A stretch of 64,000 nucleotides of DNA. Origin: Globodera rostochiensis (taxonomy: Eukaryota; Nematoda; Chromadorea; Rhabditida; Heteroderidae). Within the stretch, counting starts at the first letter, position 1; each line of letters opens with the position of its first letter. Location of the stretch: positions 2,137,109 through 2,201,108 of the forward strand of contig JAEVLN010000007.1 of NCBI GenBank assembly GCA_018350325.1. Direction: 5' to 3'. The position numbers and the translations under genes were made by a program. The notes below the pieces were generated by a model that saw nothing but the letters and a program-made list of their open reading frames with translations, ran no database searches and had not been told where the DNA came from. Shown in pieces: positions 44,525 through 53,802 of this stretch.

Positions 44525-45055
44525 TGATTGTTTGAATTTATTTTTATATGATAAATAAATCTCTGCTAGTCTTTTCCATTTCATGCATTTGAATCATTTG
44601 GGCAATGAATGTGAATTTTTTGGAAAATAATTTTGAGTTTTGGTACGAATCGTGTTCGGGGTTTGGAATGGGTGAAATAATTGTCAGAATCTTGATCAGC
44701 GACCCTGAAACCCCCGGAAACCGCCGAAGCAATAATTCGCGATTCTGATTTAGTTTGGCTTTTTCGCCAAAAAGTCCGGGTTGAATCTGATCAATCAGTA
44801 GGGCTGCTACTTTTAGGCAAGAAAAATTGCACCAAAAAAGCACGAAAATCTATGAAGGATCCCGCTGCCCCCCCCCACATAATGTCGAAGCCACGAAATG
44901 TGGAAAAAAAATAAAAATTTTTTAATGTCGATAAAAAAATTTTCTTATGGGTTTTCGGGGGCGTACAACCCGAATACGACCTCCATTTCGACCAATTCCG
45001 AACCCCAGACCCAAATTCAACCAATTTTTCGAAAAATCTAAAATGTTAACTTTTG
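44525..45055. repeat. Dispersed degenerate repeats
   Basis: Two copies of the TTCGAATTCGGG/CCGAACCCC family lie at about 44640-44780 and 44935-45035. A C-run is at 44870-44877. No gene is recognised. Confidence 0.4.
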
Positions 45056-45061
45056 GAGAGC

Positions 45062-45377
45062 TTAAAATGATGTTCCTAAGCCTAAATTAATTTAAAAATA
45101 AATAGACAATTATTTTGCAGTTTTACCTGCGTTTGGTTCAGCATTGCCAGAACTGGATGGTCCCACTGCATCTGAGTTCTCTACGTGAGTAAGTTATAAG
45201 TTAAATCTTTCGATATTTACATAAATTTTTGTTAGTCACCACACACCAAAAAGTTTTGAAATATTGTATTGCGCGCCAATTTATTAATTTTGAAAAGAAT
45301 TTTTTCTGACCCGTCTCCAGCAGAATAGAAGCGACCACAAGCAAGCAAATTGCGGCCAAGAAGAGAAAGGTGGGCAT
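45062..45377 (-). CDS. 46-residue small secreted peptide
   Basis: Three exons (45377-45311, 45180-45127, 45081-45062) total 141 bases in frame. Exon 1 is a signal peptide, [20 protein letters not shown] followed by ET. Exon 2 is a Ser/Pro/Asn linker (NSDAVGPSSSGNAEPNA). Exon 3 adds GLGTSF and a stop. The mature product would be only about 25 residues without cysteines. All introns are GT-AG. A TATA box (TTTTATA on +, 45435-45441) lies about 60 bases upstream of the ATG. Exons 1 and 2 and the promoter are shared with the BTB gene at 53.0 kb, where the linker leads into a BTB domain. So this may be the minimal form of the cassette, or a locus that has lost its 3' domain. The function is unknown. 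Secretion is inferred from the signal peptide. Confidence 0.6.
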
Positions 45378-45560
45378 TTTGAGGCAATAAAAATGAAATC
45401 GTTTTGAATGATGGCTTTCTGCTGCATGCCACCGCTTTTATACGCCTTTAATCGCAGGCGTAGAAGTGGCTTTGTTTCAAAATAGCATTGTCAACGAAGA
45501 GAGTGGAGGGGACGCGAGAGAATGCGTTGGCATTTACGCAAAGATTGCCTTACTCCAACA
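45378..45560 (-). promoter_or_regulatory. Promoter of the secreted peptide gene
   Basis: Read on the minus strand: ATGCCA (45533-45528) in AAATGCCAACGCATTCTC, then TGACAATGCTATTTTGAAAC, then TATAAAAGC (near 45441), then CAGCAGAAAGCCATCATTCA and CTCAAAATG. The same order occurs at 26.15 and 29.85 kb (+), and from GCTATTTTGAAAC onward at 53.02-53.12 kb (-). ATGCCA is the motif reported as a dorsal-gland effector promoter box in Globodera. A six-base match alone is weak, but its position is kept in three copies. Confidence 0.5.
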
Positions 45561-46734
45561 AAGAATATGCCAGAAATTGGGGTCTCCTGTTTATGCCAAT
45601 TTTGGGGAGGGGGGGGGGGGTTGAAGCATTAGGGCTAATGTATTGTATGGAAAAAGCGCCCCTAGGCAGAGTAAATGGCCAAAGAAGCAGAGATATTGGT
45701 CGATAAATCTGAATTGAACTTTGCATATGACAGGGGCTGCTTTAAGCGGGTGAGGTGACGTGGAACTTTTGGGCATCCTCTAAATTTCTATTTTCGTGCA
45801 CTTTTTTACGAAACCCCAAAGGAACCATCCAACAAGCCTTTTCTAATGCCTGTGAAAACGGAAGGCCCAGAATTAATCAAATTTATTCAAGTCCCGTCTT
45901 CTTGGCCTTGGAGTTCCGTCATAAATAACCGGACAGTTTGGCGCCGTGCCTTTTTGGCGCGGCAAATTTGGCTCGGGTAGGGTCAACTTGGGCGCCGACA
46001 AGTTTAAAACATTTTATTAATTAAGAAAATCAAATAAATTAACATTTTTCAAAACTCTTTAGTTGAAGCTTTAACTTAAAAAGATGAAATACGAAGATCG
46101 TTGTGCCAACTTGGCGAGCCGAATCATAACTTTCTTTAATACTATCGGTCACCAATCGGCGAAAGTTTGGCATGATTAGAGGATGAATCAGTGGAAGTAA
46201 TTGATTTTGAATATATTTCTCGACACATTGATTTTTTAAATTTTTTTTTTCAAAAAACGCGTTTTGGAACTGTTCGTTCGTTGGACTTTTGGACTTAATT
46301 TTCTTCAATTTCGGTATAAATTGGCATTTAAGAAAAAAGACAAAGCTTATATAATCAACAAAAATAAAAAGTGGTTAATGCTAAAACGATCAGCCGCTGT
46401 AACCTTAAATAACAAAAAACAAATCAAATCGATAGTTTCCAATTTCTAAAACGCATCGGCAATTTTGAATTCAAACTTTAACGTTTTGTTAAGAACTGTG
46501 CAAAAATTTCGAAAATTTTGCCGATTTCAAAATTTCAAAAATTAATTGATGGAGCGGGGTTTCCGATAACCGAACTTTCGTATCTTATTCGTTATCTATG
46601 CAAATCAAATAAAATTGATATCATTCAGTTGCTCTTTATTTTTTGAACATTTTATCAAACGCTAGAGAGTCGACAATTTGTTTTAATCGTACCTTTTGTT
46701 CATAAGAAATTCCTAATCACTCTATTAAAAGTAG
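45561..46734. other. Intergenic
   Basis: G-run at 45605-45619. Bases about 46130-46320 (TATCGGTCACCAATCGGCGA, TCTCGACACATTGATTTT, AAAAACGCGTTTTGGAACTG) recur at 53128-53515 in the same orientation, again just upstream of a signal-peptide gene. No gene is assigned. Confidence 0.35.
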
Positions 46735-47470
46735 GGTTGCCGCCGGGGGGGGGGGAGGGGATCCCCGGTCAAACCGGGGAACGGGGATACCGGGGACGAC
46801 AAAACGGGGATCCCCGTTTTCGGGGATGAGCAAACCGGGGAACGGGGATCCCCGTACGGGGATGGGCAAAATCCATTTTTAGGGGTACATTTTTGAAAAA
46901 ATACAATTTTTTTTGGGGGAATTTTTCTTTAAAAATCCAAATTTCTTTAAATTAAAGTGCACCCCTAAGAAAAGGCTTTTCTTGTGGCAAATATGCACTA
47001 CAAAGATTTAATTTTTTGGGGAGGAGAGCCCGACGGTGCCGACAGGCGCCGTCGGGAAAATTTTTGGAGTTTGGTAAAGAAATTTCACCAAAATTTTGGC
47101 AAAATTAAGATGTTTGCTTCGAACTTTCGGAAAGAAATTCAAAAATTCATTTTTTAAAATATTTGAAAATTTACTAAAATATTCTTTTAGTGGGGGAGAG
47201 CACGCGACAGAACCAGAATAAATAAAAACGTGCTCGCCGTCTCGCGGTCCGAACCCAGCTAGGAACATAAGACTTGAGGGAAGACAAACCAATAAGCCAT
47301 CATCATTTAGGAGTTATTCACCTAAAAAGGCTTGAAATCTTTCATCAAAAAGCACGTCTCAACCAAAAGTCAAACAATAAATCAATATAGTCATTAAAAT
47401 TCTTATGTGATGGCCATCTTTAGGGGTGCATTTTCATCCCCGTCCCCGGCCGGGGATGAGCACCGGGGAT
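46735..47470. repeat. CCCCGG-rich repeat element upstream of the chitinase-like gene
   Basis: It begins TAGGGTTGCCGCC, is dense in GGGGATCCCCG/ACCGGGGAACGGGGA palindromes up to 46865, contains the GGTGCCGACAGGCGCCG motif near 47033-47060, and shows CCCCGGCCGGGG again at 47440-47470. The left end looks hAT-like, but no matching right end or 8-bp duplication was found. It lies where the signal-peptide exon of the chitinase-like gene would be expected. Confidence 0.45.
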
Positions 47471-47499
47471 ATTATTTTGTGCATGGATCCATCAATTAG

Positions 47500-48979
47500 C
47501 AATTGTTTCTGTTTCTTCGGCCCGAGTTGTCGGCTATTATCAGGGCAACCGGGCCTTGACGAGTGCTCAGGTTGCCATATAATTTCTTTTTTAAATCTAT
47601 TTTTTGAATTCCTGCTTTTTTGAAAATAGGCCAAGAAGCTGACCCACCTGATCCTTGCCTTTTCGGTTCCGGATGCTCAAGGCAATTTGAGTCCTTTAAC
47701 TTCTGTCCAAGCGCAAGCTTTAACAACGGGAAAATCCGTAAATAGCGCTCTGAAAGTGTTGATTGCCATTGGCGGAGGGTAAAAATATTTGAAATTAAAA
47801 GATTTTGATAATTTTAAGCGGTTTTAATGGAAGCATTTTTACATCGCTAACATCAAACAATGGAACCCGACAAGAGTTTATCGCTAAAATTGTCTCTTTT
47901 CTGAAAAGTAATGGATTGGATGGTGCCGACATCGACTGGCAATTCCCAACAGTGGTAAACAAAATGGGATACGAACAAAACTTATCGACAAAAGTGTTAC
48001 ATATATTTTCCTGAAAATATAAATTTTTTAAATTTATAACATTTGAAAACTTATTTAAACAGAATGACAAGGCCAATTATGTGGCATTTCTGCGTGAGCT
48101 GAATATGGCACTTCCATCCGGCACTTTGCTGAGCATAGCCTCGGCCGCAAGTGCCTTTTATTTGGACCCGGGTTTTGACTTGGGCATTACCACCGCCGTG
48201 GACTTCATCAACGTGATGTGCTACAACTATTATGGCGGATGGAGCACAGAGTCGACGGGACCGAACTCGGCACTTTATCAGGGCACAAATGCCGATCCTT
48301 CTGATTCACTAAACACCAACTGGACAATCTTTTATCATCTGACCAAAATGAACGATCCGGAAAAGGTAAATTCTCTATGATTATGATTGATCGCAATAAT
48401 AAAAGTAGAGCCAGGAATTTTAAAAAACCTGGATCTGGATTTTGGAAATGACCTGGCTCTGGATTTACCTGGATTAAAAAATCCAGGTTTTTAGGATATC
48501 CAATCCTACCTGGATTCTGGATCTGGATCCAGAAAAATCCAGTCTGGATCCAGATTCAGTCCGGGCTTTAAATAAAAGTCACATGTTATCTTAACTTGCT
48601 GGCTAAATCAATTTTAGTTGAATTTGGGAGTGCCATTCTACGGTAAATACTGGAACAACGTTGGAGCATCACTGAAAGACGACGGCCTTTGGCGTCAGCT
48701 CGGCACTTATGGCACTGAATTGGCTTGGCGCGACTTGGGCAACAGCTCTGATCTGACCAAAATGACTTATCATAAAACTGCCAAAACGCCGTACATTTAC
48801 GATGCTTCTTCCAAAATATTCCTGACCTTTGACAACCCCCAAGAAAATTTTAGAAAGGATTTAATATTTAATATTTTTAGGTTCAATATGTTGCTAGCCA
48901 AAAGATTGGAGGCACAATGATCTGGGCCATTGATCAGGACGACGATAAATTATCTTTATTGAATGCCGTTTCAAAATGA
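47500..48979 (+). CDS. GH18 chitinase-like protein, probably inactive
   Basis: Exons 47500-47570, 47630-47778, 47819-47954, 48063-48365, 48618-48857 and 48881-48979 read a glycoside hydrolase 18 barrel: RVVGYYQGNRALTSAQ, KLTHLILAFSVPD, KVLIAIGGG, DGADIDWQFP, FINVMCYNYYGGW, LGVPFYGKYW and KIGGTMIWAIDQDD. The catalytic DxxDxDxE motif ends in Gln here (DGADIDWQ), so the acid/base Glu is replaced. Such proteins bind chitin-like sugars but do not cleave them. Between FRK and VQYV lies a 23-base segment (gattt...tttttag) with no GT donor. Unless it is removed as a tiny non-canonical intron, it breaks the frame 30 residues before the end. The N-terminal exon with start and signal peptide is not found. 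Exon 47500 begins with IVSVSSA, like a signal-peptide end. Confidence 0.75.
48406..48570. mobile_element. 165-bp hAT-type MITE in a chitinase-like intron
   Basis: It begins TAGAGCCAGG and ends CCGGGCTTTA, and is flanked by the 8-bp duplication AATAAAAG (48398-48405 and 48571-48578). The interior is an array of TGGATCCAG/CCTGGAT words. It sits wholly inside the intron before LNLGVPFYG, so the host frame is not affected. Confidence 0.9.
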
Positions 48980-49449
48980 ATTGTGAAAAATGAAATTGCA
49001 AGTTGCTATTCTTGTGTAACCTTCGATAAATCTTTGCTCTCTTCACTCTTTATCTCGAATTAAAGTTAATAAACAATTTTTGCCAAACATTCCGTAGACC
49101 GACCAATGACCTAAATTTTGAGTAATAATAAAATGCAAATATTTAATTTCGTGAAATCCTGAATTTTGGATCAAATGTTTCCAACAGAATGCCAAACTAT
49201 TATAAAGAAAATGAAATATATACATCGCATAGTTATATTAGTGTTTATAAATAGGGCTGCGATTTATATCGATAAAAATATCGAAATATAGCCATAAAAT
49301 ATGAATGAAAAATTGCAAAATATGGACCAAATATCATAAAAATGAGATTTAACAGCATTTTCCAATACATAACTATGTGTTCATTTTATTTTTTGATCTC
49401 AAAAAAGCATTATAAATATAAACGAAAAAATTTTATATGGATTTATCGC
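48980..49449. other. Intergenic
   Basis: No gene. An ATCG-rich block starting TAGGGCTGCGATTTATATCG lies at 49252-49300. Confidence 0.3.
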
Positions 49450-49815
49450 ACATGTTTAGGAAGGCTACCGAACCGAATGCAGAATGGTCCGAATACAGAC
49501 CGGGTAATAACTTGCTTTTCAAGAGCTGAAGCTATTGTTAAGCAAAAGTTTTGTGATTGGACAAGTTTCAAAAAAATATGGCCAAAAAAAGCAAAATTCT
49601 GGATTCAAAAAATTTTTTAAAAGGTTTTTGGCCATAACTTTTTTGAAACTTGTCCAATCAGAAAACTTTTGCTTAACAATAGCTTCAGCTCTTGAAGAGC
49701 TTTCGAATGATTATAATAATGTCTGAATATGTCAAGGTTGAAGCAAGTTATTGCCCAATCTGTCCCGGTCTGTATTCGGACCGGTCTGCATTCGGTCCGT
49801 ACGCCGTGCGCCTTT
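49450..49815. mobile_element. Fold-back (long inverted repeat) element
   Basis: The left half (AACCGAATGCAGA, TCCGAATACAGACCGGG, AGAGCTGAAGCTATTGTTAA, ACAAGTTTCAAAAAAATATG) is mirrored by the right half (CCATAACTTTTTTGAAACTT, TTAACAATAGCTTCAGCTCT, CCGGTCTGTATTCGGA, GTCTGCATTCGGT). A related, degraded copy lies at 61760-61945. It is non-coding and would form a long hairpin. Confidence 0.75.
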
Positions 49816-50031
49816 AGGAATGATCAATCTTGTCACCTTTGAGCGCGAAAATTTTTTGTACCTTTCATGCTGTTTAAAAATTTTTTGCCGAAAATTAGTG
49901 TCGTAAGCGATAAGTTCATTGGATGTTTTTCTCAAAATAATTGACAAATTCAAAACAAATTGAATTGATAAAATGTTTTGATCGGCAAAGAACAAATACC
50001 AACAGCAAAATCCAATAAATTCCCTCGTTTT

Positions 50032-50858
50032 TCACTTTCTAAATGCATCGGCGTGAATGTTAAATTTGAAATTCGGGCCAAAATTCGCTTTAATTTTGGT
50101 GCGAGAATTGAGCAACGTAACGCACGGGTACAATTTGGCCGCAGAATCGACAAATAAACCGGTAGTTTCTGTAAAAAAATAAACAAAACGAAATAAATTA
50201 AATAAATAAAAAGATTTATTAAATCCAAAAATAATGTGCCATCGATTAGATCTTAAATTAAAGAAACACCCCAAAAGTGGTTAAATGGTCCTTTTTTATT
50301 TATTATTTTTTCTTTCTCACCCAAACGATTTCCGTTTAGCGTGTAAATGATTTGGCGAGTTGCCAAATCCATGCCGAATCCGATGACGACGCCTTCCTCA
50401 AATTTGGGCGTTTCTCCCATGGGCTTTTCTCCCAAAGGACGCCTCTTTCTCCAAAGATCGCCACAGTCTGAGTTCAATGCCATTTGTTGTTCGGTCGCAA
50501 GCCCAATGCAAATACCGCTAAATATAATTTTTTAAAGGAAAATGCTTTTAAAGCATTTCGAAGTTCACTATTTATTTATTTAACTTACGTTCCTTTCTCC
50601 AAGATGGTCACTTCGTAGTAAAAAATGCCGTCTTTTGGAATTGGCCGTTCAGCGCGGACAGAGCGATGCCCTGGAAAGAAAAAGTTAATCAAAAATTTTG
50701 TGAACTCTTTTCATAAATCTTTTTAACTACCTAAATCACTTTAACAGAATAATATTTACCCTTTTCTCCAAAATGTTGGACAATCAATCGTTCGGGCTCA
50801 GAGAGCGTCAGGCCCTGGTGACATGCAGCGGAATCCCATCGATTTGTAGGGGTTAGCC
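50032..50858 (-). CDS. SPRY-domain exons of locus E, shortened
   Basis: Exons 50858-50760, 50670-50589, 50517-50321 and 50168-50032 (minus): [107 protein letters not shown] and a stop after NIHADAFRK. Frames and splice sites are intact. The third exon lacks the [17 protein letters not shown] block and has [13 protein letters not shown] instead, so the loop face is remodelled. The first exon opens in the phase left by the BTB exon ending at 51177, so it can be the 3' half of a signal peptide-BTB-BACK-SPRY gene. The last residues run past the usual EGI end. Confidence 0.65.
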
Positions 50859-51176
50859 CTAAGGAAATATAAATTTATTTTTAAAATATTAAATAACATT
50901 TCCCTTTTGTACAGGTTATTGCATAAAAAGTGGCACTTTTTGATTTGGCTATAAAAAAAGTAGGTATCTTAAAACGGTTACAAATCTCTGATTTTTTATA
51001 TGCAATAAATACTCCTACCGTATACCTTCTTTTAATCCCACATTGTCTAATAATCCCCTACTCTATAATAATGCCGCTCTTTCTGAGAAGGTTAAAAATA
51101 TTCCACATGGGGGATTAAAAGTGGCTATACGGTATATGAGTAGAATATTTTGATAGGTAAACAGCAGGGTGAACAC

Positions 51177-53016
51177 CTTTAAAAGCACGTCTATTAGTTG
51201 GAAATTGCAGCTGGTAAGGCTCGGGCAGACCGGCGTTCGGATGAGAATGGTACTGATACACGCTCATCATCTGGTCACTCGTTAGCACCCCGGACGGAAC
51301 TGTCAAAAGCAAAATTCAACCAAATGTTGGGTCTCGGAATTATGAAAATAGATTAGGTAGATTTGGCATATTAAATTCAAACTGTTACCAATCCAAATGG
51401 GCAATACCAATATTCTCAGTAAAATCCTTTTGAGGAATGAGCGGAAAACGAATTTTGAAAAGTGCCGAGCCGAGCATTGCGCGTCTATTCGCCGCCGAAG
51501 GCTCTTTCCCATTTTGATGGCGTTTTTCGTCCGCCCAGCGAAGTGCCTAATTATTTTAAACGAAATAATAAATATTAATTTAAAAAAAAGTTAAAATCAT
51601 TTTATTGTTTTATTATTTTTTATAAATTTACGGCATTCCAAATTGCAATTTCATCTCTAATCATCAACTCGTCACGGCCCAGAATCTCGCACAACAATTC
51701 CTGATCAATTTGCAAAAACTCTTCCGAGAGGAGCAAAGTTTGCGCGTTCTCATCGATGTAATCCAAACACCGACGCGCAAAGTCCCAAAATAAATAAAAA
51801 TTGAAAATGTAAATTAAATAATACTTAACATTTGGGCTTAAACCAGTTTATATTAGCTCGAAAATCTGCAAAATACCCCAAATCACTTCTATTGCCTTCC
51901 CAGCCTCAAAAAAGAATAAGACAACAAATTTAATTGAAGCCTTTATAATATTTAAACCGGTTATTGAAATTGTTTTTTCAGATAATTAACACCAAAATAT
52001 CAAATTATTATAATTGAGATTAAAAAAACAGTCCTCACCTCTTCTCCAAAAAAGCGAGCATGGGCAAGTGCGACAAAAACATTCATCAGCTTCCATATGA
52101 TGTTTAAACACGAATCAACAAGTTTAGGAAGATTATATTTTTCGGCTAAAATACAATTAATGCATTAAAACATTTTAATTTTTGATAAATTTCACCATAA
52201 TTATATTTCAAGATTAAATTGCAAAAAAAGGAATTAGCGGTTAATTTCTTGAAATTCACCCGCATAAAGCACAGAAATTGCATTGTCTCCGTTCAGTTCA
52301 CTCAAATCATCGGCGTAAATGAAGGCTAACATCGCCTTGAACGCCCCACCTCCATGTCCGACACCTCCACATGTTCCTCTCCAAAACGGAACATTGCCTC
52401 AAAAACGTCGGAGGCTTCCGCCAGAATCGCTTTATGTGCCGGCAAAAGCTTCAAATTAAAAAAATTAAGAAAAAAAGAAATTAAGCCTAAATGATTATTT
52501 AATCAATTCCCAAAACTCGCCTCTTTTTCGTCTCCTTCCACCACCAAAAAGTGAACATCCGCAGGATGGCCCGTGTCCAGCAAATGCTTCATCCGCCTCG
52601 CCAATGCTTTTGGCACTTTACAAAATTTGTTATTTATAATCGTAACTAAATAAATTTATAGGCGAATAATTAATGTTCCTATTCCTATAGGTAATTAATT
52701 TGAAAAAATAAATAGATAATTAAACTATTTTGCACTGTTACCTGGGCTTGATTGAGCTTTGCCAGAACTGGATGGCCCTTTTTTGAGTTTTTTGTTTTTT
52801 GGCGATGCATCTGAATTCTCTACGTGAGTCAGTCAAAAATTTAAGTTAAAATATTTCGATATTTATATTAAATTTTTGTTAGTCACCCCACACACTGGAA
52901 AGCGATGAAATATTGGGCCAAATTTTTAATTTGAAACAAAATTTCTGACCCGTTTCCAGCAGCAGAATATAGGCCACAAGCAAGCAAATTGCGGCCAAGA
53001 AGAGAAAGGTGGGCAT
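51177..53016 (-). CDS. Signal peptide plus BTB-BACK protein (candidate effector, one frameshift)
   Basis: Exon 1 (53016-about 52950) encodes the signal peptide [20 protein letters not shown]. Exon 2 (52819-52742) encodes [19 protein letters not shown] plus KAQSSP, with a basic KNKKLKK cluster. Exon 3 (52615-52521) opens the BTB domain: [31 protein letters not shown]. Exon 4 (52448-52260): [20 protein letters not shown]; here an intron and neighbouring codons are lost, and one G is missing from GAGGTGGGGGCG (about 52345), shifting the frame. Exons 52145-52039, 51784-51632, 51546-51408 and 51299-51177 carry BACK ([18 protein letters not shown]) and [20 protein letters not shown]. Joins between the signal, linker and BTB exons are all phase 1 and in frame. 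The acceptor of exon 3 falls exactly where other copies have their ATG. Without the missing G this would be a secreted BTB-BACK protein. That G may be a sequencing error. Confidence 0.65.
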
Positions 53017-53125
53017 TTTGAGGCAATAAAATTGTTTTGAATGATGGCTTTCTGCTGCATGCGAACGCTTTTATACGCCTTTAATCGCAGGCTTAGAAGT
53101 GCCTTTGTTTCAAAATAGCATTGTA
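53017..53125 (-). promoter_or_regulatory. Promoter of the signal peptide-BTB gene
   Basis: Nearly the same as the block upstream of the 45.38 kb gene: TTTTGAAACAAAGGC, CGATTAAAGGCGTATAAAAG (TATA on minus, 53069-53075), CATGCAGCAGAAAGCCATCA and CTCAAAATG. The match ends at about 53125, so the ATGCCA-containing upstream part is not retained here. Confidence 0.5.
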
Positions 53126-53515
53126 TCGGTCACCAATCGGCGAAAGTTTGGCACGGGGAGAGATCGAAGACTTTTTTGGCCGATTCGAACAGTGCCAATG
53201 CATTCAGTGCTTTTTATGTCTTCTGCAGTGAAGGAAAGTGAGCGTTTTTCTCACCGAAATTTCTTTATGAATGGAAATGAATGAATGGAACAGCGACGGA
53301 CGGATGACCACCCGCCGATTTCATTACTTTGGGAATGGATTAATTAGTGGGAAATAACGGATTTTGAATGGAATTCTCGACACATTGATTTTGTTCTTTT
53401 CCCAAAATGCACAAATTTTTGGGTGCAAAAAGTTACGTTTTTTTTAAAAAACGCGTTTTGGAACTGTCCGTCAAAGGTTGGACTAAATTTGCTTTAATTT
53501 CGGTACAAATTGGCA
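53126..53515. repeat. Upstream block shared with 46.1-46.3 kb
   Basis: TATCGGTCACCAATCGGCGA, CTCGACACATTGATTTT, AAAAACGCGTTTTGGAACTG and TTTCGGTA(C/T)AAATTGGCAT recur in order at 46138-46330. No gene is assigned. Confidence 0.4.
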
Positions 53516-53582
53516 TCAGAGAGCGTGAGTTTGTCGTGACATGCAGCGGAATCCCAGTGGTTTTGAGGGGTTTGCAGGGGTT
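53514..53582 (-). pseudogene. SPRY first-exon remnant
   Basis: The minus strand reads [20 protein letters not shown] and then loses similarity. This matches the first SPRY exon of the other genes ([13 protein letters not shown]). No other SPRY exon is next to it. Confidence 0.6.
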
Positions 53583-53802
53583 GTAGGGTGACCAGAGTAC
53601 CTGATTTTTGGTTATTTTTCAAATTTTGAAATTTTAGATCAGGAGGAGGAGGGACAAACAAAGCCCGATCAATTGGAAGTGAGTTTTGTTTTTGATCAGA
53701 GAAATACCGCTCTTTTAACTGACTCTCCGGGGCTAATATATAACAAATTAATAAAATATACATTTTTAGTAAATAATTTTCAGATAATACAATTTTAATT
53801 TA

